Positions 16,469-24,369 of a stretch of 34,638 bases of DNA are shown piece by piece (positions within the stretch are counted from its first letter, which is position 1; every line of letters starts with the position of its first letter). The translations under genes were made by a program, and so were the position numbers. The notes under the pieces are model-generated. The model ran no database searches. It saw only the letters and a program-made list of their open reading frames with translations, and had not been told where the DNA came from. The stretch is from a bacterium (GTDB lineage: Bacteria > Chloroflexota > Dormibacteria > Aeolococcales > Bog-877), in NCBI GenBank assembly GCA_021791415.1, contig JAJYWQ010000036.1:1-34638 (forward strand). The letters are read 5' to 3'.

Positions 16469-17607
16469 CAGCGGGACCTCGGCAGGCCCAGGACCCGCTC
16501 GGCCACGATGCTGCGCAGGACCTCGGACGTACCGGCCTCGATGGTGTTGCCCCGGCTGCGCAGCTGCTGGTACAGCCAGGCGCCGTCATCCAGGACCGCT
16601 TCCTCGCCGAGCAGCTCGCGGGCCAGCTTGGCGACCCGCTGGTTGGTCTCTGAGAAGGTGAGCTTCACGATCGAGCCCTCCGGTCCTGGGATCCCGGTGC
16701 GGGCGTGCTGGCCGAGAGACCGCTGGGCGGTGAGCCGGAGCGCCCGGGTGGTGATCCATTCGCGGGCCACCAGGTCCCGCAGCCGGGAGTCCCCTCCTGC
16801 TCGATCGCGGGCCAGCTCCACCAGCTTGCGCACCGTGGTGTCCAGGGAGCCGGCGAGGGCGAACCCCAGGGTGCCCCTTTCGTGGAGCAGGGTGGTCATC
16901 GCCACCTGCCATCCCTCACCCACCTCGCCGACCACGTTCTCCTCCGGCACCAGGACGTCGGTGAGAAAGATCTCGTTGAAGTCCGAGTCACCCGTGAGCT
17001 GGCGGATGGGGCGCACCTCCACCCCTGGAGAGTGCATGTCCACCAACAGGAAGGTCATCCCCTGATGTGAGGGCCGAGCCGGGTCGGTGCGGGTGAGCAG
17101 GATGCACCAGTCGGCGATGTGGGCATAGGAGGACCAGACCTTCTGCCCGTTGACGAGGAAGCCACCCGGACGAGCCTCGGCCCTGGTCCGCAGCGCGGCC
17201 AGATCGGAGCCGGCTCCCGGCTCCGAGAACCCCTGGCACCAGATCTCGCTGGCGTCCAGGATTCGCGGAAGGTGGCGCTGGCGCTGGTCCTCGGTCCCGT
17301 GGGCCATGATGGTAGGGCCGGCCATCCCCAGCCCGATCACCCCCAGGTGCTGGGGCGCCTCCGCCGCGGCCAGCTCCTCCAGCCAGATCGCCTCCATCGA
17401 TAGGGGCATTCCCTGACCGCCGTACTCCGTGGGCCAGGTGAGGCCGGCGTACCCGGCCTCGGACATGGCCCGACTCCACTCCCGCGCCAGCTCCAGCTGT
17501 TCGATCCTGGGGTATAGCCCTCGCAGTCCCGGGGGCAGGTGTTCATCGATCCACCGGCGGGCGCGCCGCCGGAACTCCGCCTCCTCCGCAGTGTCCCTGA
17601 GGTCCAA
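16468..17607 (-). CDS. acyl-CoA dehydrogenase, catalytic subunit type
   Basis: A 379-residue FAD enzyme that introduces the alpha-beta double bond into acyl-CoA. It shows GLTWPTEYGGQGMPLSMEAIWLEEL, WCQGFSEPGAGSDLAALRTRA (FAD/substrate strand), VNGQKVWSSYAHIADWCILL, and the C-terminal RSRGNTIEAGTSEVLRSIVAERVLGLPR that carries the catalytic-base glutamate region. The frame stays open far upstream, but homology starts at DLRDTAEEAEFRRRARRW. TTG 17607 immediately precedes this, so it is the likely start; the in-track ATG 17886 would add a meaningless stretch crossing the divergent gene. It is the first gene of the minus-strand operon and overlaps its partner by one base. Confidence 0.9.
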   Translation of the reverse strand: MDLRDTAEEAEFRRRARRWIDEHLPPGLRGLYPRIEQLELAREWSRAMSEAGYAGLTWPTEYGGQGMPLSMEAIWLEELAAAEAPQHLGVIGLGMAGPTIMAHGTEDQRQRHLPRILDASEIWCQGFSEPGAGSDLAALRTRAEARPGGFLVNGQKVWSSYAHIADWCILLTRTDPARPSHQGMTFLLVDMHSPGVEVRPIRQLTGDSDFNEIFLTDVLVPEENVVGEVGEGWQVAMTTLLHERGTLGFALAGSLDTTVRKLVELARDRAGGDSRLRDLVAREWITTRALRLTAQRSLGQHARTGIPGPEGSIVKLTFSETNQRVAKLARELLGEEAVLDDGAWLYQQLRSRGNTIEAGTSEVLRSIVAERVLGLPRSR

Positions 17608-17670
17608 ATGTGCAGAACTCCATAGCAGCTCGCCACGGCCCTGTTCTGGCCCGGGCGGATCTGCGCAGTA

Positions 17671-17680
17671 TGGCGCGCCA
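17671..17680. promoter_or_regulatory. perfect palindrome TGGCGCGCCA in divergent promoter region
   Basis: A 10-bp perfect palindrome midway between the acyl-CoA dehydrogenase TTG (17607) and the LLM oxidoreductase ATG (17803). Position suggests an operator for a dimeric regulator, perhaps the PucR-type protein of the operon. In GC-rich DNA such palindromes can occur by chance. Confidence 0.35.
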
Positions 17681-17727
17681 AGCCGGGGGGGGCAATGTCG
17701 CCGCCCACACTTCTCAGGTGGCTGCTT

Positions 17728-17741
17728 TGTGCATGCGCACA
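17728..17741. promoter_or_regulatory. inverted repeat TGTGC-ATGC-GCACA
   Basis: A 5+4+5 dyad 62 bp upstream of the LLM oxidoreductase start and about 50 bp upstream of its -10 hexamer. With the palindrome at 17671 it makes two candidate operators in a 195-bp divergent promoter region. The cognate regulator is not known. Confidence 0.35.
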
Positions 17742-17790
17742 GAAGTTGGCCGAGGCGCCCGTATCCGCGCCCCCACACCGGACCGTTGGC

Positions 17791-17796
17791 TACCCT
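17791..17796 (+). promoter_or_regulatory. -10 hexamer TACCCT for the LLM oxidoreductase
   Basis: TACCCT fits TANNNT and ends exactly 6 nt before ATG 17803, the same spacing seen at 1411, 3099 and 24358. This predicts a transcript starting at or next to the ATG. Confidence 0.45.
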
Positions 17797-17802
17797 CTGG
17801 GG

Positions 17803-18834
17803 ATGTCGAGCTCTCCCACCCGTCTCGGCCTGGCGCTGGGCTACTGGGGAGCGGGGCCTCCCGAGGGTGTGGGGGAGATGGTGCAAGAGGCGGAGCGCCT
17901 AGGGTTCCACTCCCTCTGGACCTCAGAGGCCTACGGATCCGACGCGGTGGCACCACTGGCCTGGTGGGGCTCCCAGACCAAGGTGATGCGCCTGGGAACG
18001 GCGGTGATGCAGCTTCACGCCCGCACCCCGGCCGCGACCGCGATGACCGCCGTGACCCTGGACCACCTCAGCGAGGGTCGGTTCATCCTGGGTCTCGGAG
18101 TTTCGGGCCCTCAGGTGGTCGAGGGCTGGCACGGGGTTCCCTTCGGACGTCCCCTGGAGACCACCCGGGAGTACGTCGAGGTGGTCCGACAGGCGATCCG
18201 CCGCCAGGGGCCGCTCGTGTACCCGGGGCGCCGGTACCAACTTCCCCTCCCGGGCACGGGAGGGAAGCCACTCCGGCTCACGGTCCACCCCCGGCGGGAG
18301 CGGATCCCGATCTGGCTGGGAGCCGAGGGACCCCGCAACATCGCTCTGGCCGCCGAGGTCGGCGACGGTTGGCTGGCGGGGTTCCACGCCCCGTCCCGGA
18401 GCGTATGGCAGGCCCGAGCTTTGGACGAGGGGTTCTCCCACCGAGCCGGTGGGCGGCCGCTGGACTTCGAGGTGGCAGCTCTCCTTCCCATCGTCCCGGC
18501 TCCGGACGTGGACTCGGCGGCGGACCAGGTCCGTCCGGTCCTGGCCCTCTACATGGGGGGCATGGGTAGCCGGGACCAGAACTTCCATTTCAACCTCTTC
18601 GCCCGCATGGGCTTCGAGGGAGAGGCAACTCGGGTACGCGACCTGTACCTTGACGGGAGGCGGGCGGAGGCCGTGGCCGCGGTACCCACCCGGCTGGTGG
18701 AGGCGGTGGCGCTGGTGGGCCCGCCGGCCAAGCTCCGAGAGGAGGCGGCGGCCTGGAGGGGGGGGCTTCCCTCCCTGCTCCTGGTGAGCGGGCCCCCACC
18801 GCTGCTCCGGCTGGCGGCGGAGCTCTTCGGGTGA
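17803..18834 (+). CDS. LLM-class oxidoreductase (luciferase-like, probably F420-dependent)
   Basis: A 343-residue TIM-barrel protein of the bacterial luciferase superfamily. It shows LGLALGYWGAGPPEGVGEMVQEAERLGFHSLWTSEAYGSDAV, GTAVMQLHARTPAATAMTAVTLDHLSEGRFILGLGVSGPQVVEGWHG and IPIWLGAEGPRNIALAAEVGDGWL, matching the F420-dependent class more than FMN luciferases. It would transfer hydride to or from an F420- or flavin-bound cofactor on an unknown organic substrate. ATG 17803 is supported by the leaderless-type -10 box; upstream in-frame starts would overlap the promoter region. It is divergent from the acyl-CoA degradation operon and may act in the same pathway (inference). Cofactor choice is not provable here because no F420 biosynthesis gene is in the window. 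Confidence 0.88.
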   Translation: MSSSPTRLGLALGYWGAGPPEGVGEMVQEAERLGFHSLWTSEAYGSDAVAPLAWWGSQTKVMRLGTAVMQLHARTPAATAMTAVTLDHLSEGRFILGLGVSGPQVVEGWHGVPFGRPLETTREYVEVVRQAIRRQGPLVYPGRRYQLPLPGTGGKPLRLTVHPRRERIPIWLGAEGPRNIALAAEVGDGWLAGFHAPSRSVWQARALDEGFSHRAGGRPLDFEVAALLPIVPAPDVDSAADQVRPVLALYMGGMGSRDQNFHFNLFARMGFEGEATRVRDLYLDGRRAEAVAAVPTRLVEAVALVGPPAKLREEAAAWRGGLPSLLLVSGPPPLLRLAAELFG

Positions 18835-18887
18835 CCAGCCGTCGGGGCGAGTCCCGGGCGGGGCGGGGAAGAGGACTGCCAATCTCT

Positions 18888-18908
18888 GACTCGGACCGCC
18901 GCCGAGTC
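18888..18908. terminator. hairpin GACTCGG / CCGAGTC
   Basis: A perfect 7-bp stem with a 7-nt loop, 54 nt after the LLM oxidoreductase stop and between two convergent genes. It may terminate either transcript. No T-tract. Confidence 0.45.
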
Positions 18909-18968
18909 GGGATCCACGATCAGCGGCGCCACCTGGACCGGGGTCGGGCACCGGGATAGCGGCGGTCC

Positions 18969-18989
18969 CGTGAGGCGCCCTGCCTCACG
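18969..18989. terminator. hairpin CGTGAGGC / GCCTCACG
   Basis: A perfect 8-bp stem with a 5-nt loop, 16 nt beyond the helicase stop on the minus strand. The best terminator candidate for the helicase gene. Confidence 0.5.
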
Positions 18990-19004
18990 ATCAGGCCACC
19001 GGGA

Positions 19005-20300
19005 TCAGCGGGGGAATCCGCCTCCGCTGGCCCCGGGCCGTCCCGGTCCCCTGTAGGTGCTCGACCCGAAGGGCCGCCGCCCGCGGGGTCGTGCACCCTC
19101 GCGCCGTCCTCCGGGGGCTGGCGCGGGCGATTTGAGCGCCTCCACCCCGCGCGGGGGCTCGGCCAGGTACCGGAGGGCTCCCGTGGCGACCAGCTGGGCG
19201 GAGTCCACGAAGCGCAGAGCGGGAGCCCCCTCCCGGCGCAGCTTGCGCCACTTCTCCGAGTCGTCCTCCGAGAGGAAGGTGAGGGCACGTCCGTGGGCGC
19301 CGTTCCGCGCGGTGCGCCCCACCCGATGGGTGAGCCACTGGGCGGTGTCGGGCAGCTCGAAGTTGACTACGAGGCTGACATCCTTGACGTCCAGGCCCCG
19401 GGCGGCGACGTTGGTCGCCACCAGCACCTTGGACTCCCGGCGGTGGAAGGAGGCCAGGGCCCGATCCCGGGCCGCCTGGGAGAGGTTGCCCTGCAGCTCC
19501 GCGGTGGCGTGGCCAAGCAGGCTCAGGTCTCGGGCCAGCTTCTTGGTCCCGTGCTTGGTGCGGTGGAAGACGATGGTGGAGGAGGAGTGAGCCAGCAGCT
19601 GGCTGAGGTAGGCCACCTTGCCGGCCCGCGGCAGGGACACCAGTCCGTGCTCCAGGGCCACCTCCTCGGGCGGCTCGACCGACACCCTTCCCGGGCTCTG
19701 CAGATGGCGAGCCGCCATCTTGGTGACCCAATCGGGCATGGTGGCGGAGGCGAGGATGGTCTGCCGGGCCCGGGCGGTGGTGCGCTGATTGGTGCGCTCC
19801 ACCAGCTTCTCCACATCCTTGGCAAAGCCGGCGTCCAGCATCTCGTCCGCCTCGTCCAGGACCAGGTATTGCACCGCGCCCAGCCGGGCGGCGCCCCTCT
19901 CCACCAGGTCCACCAGCCGACCAGGGCAGCCGATGACGACATCGGCCGTCCGCAGCTGGTTGATCTGGCCCTGATAGCCGACTCCCCCGAAGACCAGGGC
20001 CTGCCTCAGCCGAGGGTCGAGGCGACTAAGAACACCCCCGATCTGGGTCGCCAGCTCCCTGGTCGGGGTCACGATGAGCGCCCGCGGCGGGCTCTGCTGG
20101 TGCCCGTCCAGGTGCTCGGACATGGGGATGAGGAAGGCCAGGGTCTTGCCCGATCCGGTGGGAGACTGGATGACACAGTCCTGGCCCGCTATGAGGAGGG
20201 GGAGAGCCTCGGTCTGCACCGGGGTTGGGGTGTCCAGGCCCTGACGTCGCAGGTTCTCCAGAGTGCGCGCGCGCACTCCCAGCTGTTCGAATGGATTCAT
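19005..20300 (-). CDS. DEAD-box RNA helicase
   Basis: A 431-residue ATP-dependent RNA helicase of the RhlE/CsdA type that remodels RNA duplexes and ribosome or decay complexes. All motifs are present: Q-motif TPTPVQTEALP, Walker A SPTGSGKT, Ia PTRELA, II VLDEADEML, III SAT, V TNVAARGLDV and VI HRVGRTARNG. The last 50 residues are a short basic Arg/Gly/Pro-rich tail (RREGARPRGRRPFG...GRPGASGGGFPR) likely to bind RNA. ATG 20300 is chosen since homology begins at FEQLGVRARTLENLRRQG; the frame extends upstream without meaning. It stands alone between two unrelated genes. A long upstream region (20301-20687) could hold a cold-inducible leader, but I see no defined motif. Confidence 0.92.
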   Translation of the reverse strand: MNPFEQLGVRARTLENLRRQGLDTPTPVQTEALPLLIAGQDCVIQSPTGSGKTLAFLIPMSEHLDGHQQSPPRALIVTPTRELATQIGGVLSRLDPRLRQALVFGGVGYQGQINQLRTADVVIGCPGRLVDLVERGAARLGAVQYLVLDEADEMLDAGFAKDVEKLVERTNQRTTARARQTILASATMPDWVTKMAARHLQSPGRVSVEPPEEVALEHGLVSLPRAGKVAYLSQLLAHSSSTIVFHRTKHGTKKLARDLSLLGHATAELQGNLSQAARDRALASFHRRESKVLVATNVAARGLDVKDVSLVVNFELPDTAQWLTHRVGRTARNGAHGRALTFLSEDDSEKWRKLRREGAPALRFVDSAQLVATGALRYLAEPPRGVEALKSPAPAPGGRREGARPRGRRPFGSSTYRGPGRPGASGGGFPR

Positions 20301-20687
20301 GTTGGTGTTCCCGGGCCCATGGCCCCAATGCGCCCTCGCCGACTTCGCTGTAAGCACGCTTCTCGAGGACGCCGCTTCGTCAGCGGGGCGAGGTATCACC
20401 AAGAGGCCGCACCGCCAGATTGCGGATGCCTGCCCAGCATAGCAGGGACAGCGTTTGCCCCCTGAGCTCCGAGCCGGGACCGGGGTGCCCACTCGGGCGG
20501 CGGGCGGCGCCGATGGGCTCGGGTGGGGGACGGCTTGGGCAAGGAGCAGGGTGAGAAATGTCCCGATGAGGAAGGGCTCCGCGACGTGCCCCCCACCCCG
20601 ACCCTGGACCGGCGTGACGCGGGCCACCGACCTGATGGCCAACACCACCGCCCCGGTGGGGCGATGACGACTCTGCCCACCCGGGCC
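20301..20687. other. intergenic region upstream of the helicase
   Basis: About 390 bp between the helicase start and the end of the SthA-like gene. Open frames here have no recognisable protein features and appear to be shadows. No tRNA, promoter with clear -35/-10 or strong hairpin stands out. Confidence 0.45.
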
Positions 20688-22148
20688 TCAGCCCTCCTCC
20701 ACGGCACCGGACCGGGATTCCCGCAGTTGGTCCAGCCTCCGGAGCCCGTCGTAGGCGGCGTACTTGTAGGCGTCCGCGCGGCTTGGGAAGTTGAAGGTGG
20801 TGTCGATGAACTCGTCGATCTTTCCGCCCGCATGGAGGACGGCCTGAGCCACGTGGACCAGTTCGGTGGCCTCCTCGCCCAGGATATGCGCCCCCAGGAG
20901 CCGCCGGTCCGAGGCCCGAAAGACCAGCTTGACCAGACCCTCGCTGGAACCCGCGATTCGCGCCCGGGCGTTGCCCTCGAAGAGGGCTCGACCCGTTACC
21001 ACGTCCTCGCCGGCCGCCACGGCCGCTGCCTCGGTCAGACCGATCATCGCGACCTCCGGAAGGGTGTAGATCCCGGCGGGGACGATGGGGTCGACGGCGT
21101 CCTTGAAGTGGATATGGAACGCTCGGCATATCGCCACCCGGGCCTGCTCCATGCTCACGGACGCCAATCCGGGGGGGCCGATGATGTCGCCGGCGGCATA
21201 GATTCCGGCCGCGGTTGTCTGAAAGTCGCCGTCGACCCTGATTCGCCCCCGGGCGTCGGCCTCCACCCCCGCCTCTGCCAGGCCCAGCCCCTCCACGTCG
21301 CCGACCCTCCCGACGGCGTGCACCACCACGTCCGGGCGGAGGGGACTCCCGTTCACCACCACGCGCAGACCCCGGCGGTCCCGCCCCACCGAATCGACCT
21401 GGGCGCCGAACATGAACTTCACGCCCGCGCCACTCAGGATCCGGGAAAGACCCTCTGACATCTCGGCGTCGAGCATCGGCAAGAGTCGCTGGCCTCGGTC
21501 CACCAGAGTGACCCCGACGCCGAGGGCGGCGAAGATCGAGGCGTACTCGGAGCCGACCGGTCCTCCCCCAACCACCATCAACTCTGACGGCAGCCGGTCC
21601 ATCCCCAGGATGGTCTCGGAATCGTGGACGTCCGGATCGTCGAAGGGTACCTCCGGCGGGTGCAGGGGGAGGGACCCGGTGGCGATCAGGATCACCCCGG
21701 CTCGCAATACCCGCTCACCGCCTAGGTCATCTCTGACGATCACCGTCCTATCCGGTCCGAGTCTTCCCTCACCCGGCACCACCGCGACCGAGTGGCGCAG
21801 GAGGTTTTCCCGCCGCATGCCCGCCATGCTTGCCATCACGGCGAGGGTCCGGCTGCGAAGCCGGTCCATGGCCAGCTCCGGCGAGAGCCGGATCGAGATC
21901 CCGTACGTCTCTCGACGGCTCCACCCCGAAAGATAGATAGCGGTGTCCCGGAGCGCCTTGACCGGGACTCCCCCCACTACGACGCTGGCGGCCTCCAGCG
22001 GGCGGGTCCGGCGCTCGACCACGGCCACACTATGGCCGTGATAGGCGGCTTGAGCTGCCCCCTTCTCCCCGGCGGGACCCGCGCCGATCACGACCAGATC
22101 GAATTGCTCCCCGTCGTGCACGGTCCCTTTCACGTGAGCGGCGAGCAT
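20688..22148 (-). CDS. sthA: SthA-like pyridine nucleotide-disulfide oxidoreductase fold protein
   Basis: A 486-residue flavoprotein with the layout of soluble NAD(P) transhydrogenase. It has FAD motif VVIGAGPAGEKGA, a second dinucleotide site VVGGGPVGSEYASIFAALG, the FAD-ribityl motif GIYAAGDIIGPPGLASVSMEQAR, and a C-terminal dimer domain ending IDTTFNFPSRADAYKYAA. SthA interconverts NADH and NADPH. Near residues 53-66 the redox-active cysteines of lipoamide or mercuric reductases are absent, and even the single Cys of the E. coli SthA motif is missing (VVVGGVPVKALR), which fits a non-disulfide enzyme. ATG 22148 is used, though an in-frame GTG nine codons later is possible. It is the last core-looking gene before the accessory region. 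Confidence 0.82.
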   Translation of the reverse strand: MLAAHVKGTVHDGEQFDLVVIGAGPAGEKGAAQAAYHGHSVAVVERRTRPLEAASVVVGGVPVKALRDTAIYLSGWSRRETYGISIRLSPELAMDRLRSRTLAVMASMAGMRRENLLRHSVAVVPGEGRLGPDRTVIVRDDLGGERVLRAGVILIATGSLPLHPPEVPFDDPDVHDSETILGMDRLPSELMVVGGGPVGSEYASIFAALGVGVTLVDRGQRLLPMLDAEMSEGLSRILSGAGVKFMFGAQVDSVGRDRRGLRVVVNGSPLRPDVVVHAVGRVGDVEGLGLAEAGVEADARGRIRVDGDFQTTAAGIYAAGDIIGPPGLASVSMEQARVAICRAFHIHFKDAVDPIVPAGIYTLPEVAMIGLTEAAAVAAGEDVVTGRALFEGNARARIAGSSEGLVKLVFRASDRRLLGAHILGEEATELVHVAQAVLHAGGKIDEFIDTTFNFPSRADAYKYAAYDGLRRLDQLRESRSGAVEEG

Positions 22149-22472
22149 ATCAGGCTATAAAGGCCGTCCTCCTACCCGCGCGCGGGCCTCGTTCCCCGCC
22201 CACACCCAGCGCCAAGAAGGGGCTATCGCGGTACCCCACCCAAGGTCCTGCTTGCGCCCGGCGCCCAGTGCTGGCCCGGGGTCGCCGGGTCCGCCAACCG
22301 CGCTCCCTTGGCGACCCATCGCCTGCGGGAAACTTCCCTTCTTCGGAAATCGACGAGCCGCACCGACGGCGACCGCGGTGGGCCTCGCCTTGTGGCCCAG
22401 GGCCGCGGTGAGCACATGCGGGCAAGCGCTCCCAACAGCTTCGAAGTCGGGCAGTACTGCTGTTGGAGTGGG
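22149..22472. other. intergenic region between sthA-like gene and ISL3 transposase
   Basis: About 320 bp with no credible gene. It must contain the left boundary of the ISL3 element, but I could not match terminal inverted repeats to the other side. It contains a GCAGTACTGC palindrome at 22451-22460 inside a longer hairpin (next entry). Confidence 0.4.
22432..22466. terminator. long hairpin CCAACAGC / GCTGTTGG
   Basis: Perfect 8-bp arms at 22432-22439 and 22459-22466 enclose 19 nt, just beyond the transposase stop at 22473. It could be the transposase terminator or a subterminal structure of the element. Confidence 0.4.
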
Positions 22473-23714
22473 TCATGAACGGTCCGGGAGGGGTGGGCAG
22501 AGACCGCCGAGGCTGAGCTTGGCCATGGCGATGATGGCATCGGCGGAGCGGAAGCCATAGCTGCGGCGGATGATCAGGCGGATCTTCTGGTTGATGCTCT
22601 CCGCCAGGGCATTGGAGATCCGGTAGCGCAGTGCTGCTTCGATGCTGGGTCGGTAGGCGGTGATGGTGCGGGCCAGCTTGACGAAGGGTTGGAGGCGGGA
22701 GCGCCTTGCCCAGGTGAGCCAGCGCTCCAGCTCCTTGAGGGCCCGGCGCCTGCCCATGTGGAACACCAGGCGAAGGGACTCTTTGAGGATGTAGGCCCGA
22801 TAGAGAGGCCGGTTGAGGCGGGCCAGGGCGTCCAAGGTGGCCTGTTGGCGATCGGTGAGATCCTCGGGGTTGTGCCACAGGGCCCAGCGAGCGCCCTTGA
22901 GCTCGTGGGCCAGCTCGATCTCCCCGGCCCGGCGCGCCTGGTTCCAGACCGCCCGGCGGACTTGGTCGAGGGCATCGGTGGCCCAGCTGACCACGTGGTA
23001 AGGATCGGTGCACTGGATGGCTCTGGGGCAGCGCCGTGTGACCACATTGACGATCCAGCTGCCGCCGTCCCGACTGACCCGGCGGACCTTGCGGCAGCGC
23101 TCCTCGCCCAGAGCGTCGAAGAATCGGTTCAAGGTGGCCTGGTCCCGCCCTGGGGCGGCCCAGACCAGACGGCCGGAGTCGTGGTCCACCACCACAGTGA
23201 TGTAGCGCTGCCCCTTCTTCCAGCTGATCTCATCAATGCCGATCTTCTCCAGGTGGGCGAAGGGGTCACGTCCCAGCTCGGCTGCGGCCACCACCCGGCT
23301 GGCGATGCCGACGATGCTCCCCCAGGTGACCCGCAGCAAGGTGGCCACGGTGCTCTGGGCGGAGTGGACGGTGAGCCAGGCTGCCTGCTCCTCGAAGGTG
23401 CGGGTGAAGCGGCTGCCATGGCGGGCCCAGGGCACCCAGGCAACCACCACCCCATGCTCCGGGCAACTCACCCTGGGGCTGTCTGCCTCCAGTACGGTCA
23501 CGCTCGATCCCAGATCCAGGGTTCGCCAGCGGCGCCGACCGCGGCCAAGGTCGAAGCCCGGACAGCGTCGGCGGCAGATCCCACAGCGGTCACGATCTCG
23601 CCACCCTACCCGCGCCAAGACCACCAGGGTGTTGGTTGGGAGCTCCAGATCCACTCCCTCGACTACCGCCCCGCACAGACCCAGCCCCCTCGCCCATACT
23701 CGTGTCTGGCGCAT
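22473..23714 (-). CDS. ISL3-family transposase
   Basis: A 413-residue DDE transposase. The N-terminus has a zinc-binding cluster (DRCGICRRRC and later SCPEHG) preceding a helix-turn-helix region, as in ISL3. The catalytic core shows LEKIGIDEISWKKGQRYITVVVDHDSG (first Asp), CTDPYHVVSWATDALDQVRRAVW and the C-terminal ISNALAESINQKIRLIIRRSYGFRSADAIIAM with the catalytic Glu. Length is normal and no frameshift is seen, so it may be active. ATG 23714 has AGGAGG about 10 nt upstream. The element's terminal repeats and target duplication were not found by eye, so its limits are unknown. Confidence 0.9.
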   Translation of the reverse strand: MRQTRVWARGLGLCGAVVEGVDLELPTNTLVVLARVGWRDRDRCGICRRRCPGFDLGRGRRRWRTLDLGSSVTVLEADSPRVSCPEHGVVVAWVPWARHGSRFTRTFEEQAAWLTVHSAQSTVATLLRVTWGSIVGIASRVVAAAELGRDPFAHLEKIGIDEISWKKGQRYITVVVDHDSGRLVWAAPGRDQATLNRFFDALGEERCRKVRRVSRDGGSWIVNVVTRRCPRAIQCTDPYHVVSWATDALDQVRRAVWNQARRAGEIELAHELKGARWALWHNPEDLTDRQQATLDALARLNRPLYRAYILKESLRLVFHMGRRRALKELERWLTWARRSRLQPFVKLARTITAYRPSIEAALRYRISNALAESINQKIRLIIRRSYGFRSADAIIAMAKLSLGGLCPPLPDRS

Positions 23715-24369
23715 CGCTCGACGACCTCCTACCGATCTCGGTTGTTGACATGCAGAGATCGTAGGGATCGTGGGCGGTGCGCTTCTCGTCTACCCCCGCA
23801 GCTCACCCATGCAAACGGCAGTAGACCCGTCAAAACTGGGGTCAGGAAGGTTCGCAAAGCCGTGACGGACCAGCTACTGCAGGTGTGCACGGTCCGGCTG
23901 TAGACGAGGCCACATAAGCCCTACGTGGCGGGTCGGCGGCCGCTAGAGGACCGTCGGCCGTGTGGGCTCCGCCCCAGTAGACCGAGATCTGGCCCACCCG
24001 CGACCGTCACTTCCGCAGGGTCCGCGCGTGAGGTTCCCTGCGATCATTGGCATGGCCCTGCAGATCGCCCCCTTGATCTTGGACAGCTGCACGATGTCGT
24101 CGTGCCAGACACTCCGCTGACCCACCTGGTCACATCGTCGTTCCCCCGAAGCCCAACGGCGTCCTGGGCGCTCACCACGCCGGGGCCGTCCAGCCCGCCG
24201 AGCAGGACGGCGATGACCTTGTCTCCATGCCAGTGGTCGGCCCCAATCGGACCGAGGCATCCGCAGGCAACAAGTCAGCCTTCTCGGCTCCTCTGGCCGC
24301 CCACTCGGGCGGCACGGTACCGGGGCCACCCGATTGGAAAGTTGTACAGATTTCTGTTAGCATGTACCC
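23715..24369. other. gene-poor stretch, possibly with gene remnants
   Basis: About 650 bp without a credible intact gene. Next to the transposase start lies a dyad, CCTACCGATCTC at 23728-23739 and GAGATCGTAGG at 23755-23765, a possible transposase operator or IS-end structure. On the minus strand, from about 24260 down to a stop at 24044, an open frame reads HWHGDKVIAVLLGG and GPGVVSAQDAVGL, protein-like but without a start; I do not recognise it. It may be a decayed gene. Confidence 0.35.
24334..24363 (+). promoter_or_regulatory. toxin-antitoxin promoter with internal operator
   Basis: TTGGAA (24334-24339) and TAGCAT (24358-24363) are 18 bp apart, and the -10 ends 6 nt before the antitoxin ATG, predicting a leaderless message. 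Between them sits the dyad ACAGA-TT-TCTGT (24346-24357). A dyad in the promoter spacer is where an autorepressing antitoxin would bind. Confidence 0.55.

Noticed and set aside
22149-23924. Terminal inverted repeats of the ISL3 element
   Set aside because: Compared both flanks by eye; the only shared words (for example ACGGTCCGG) are direct, short and partly inside the coding sequence.
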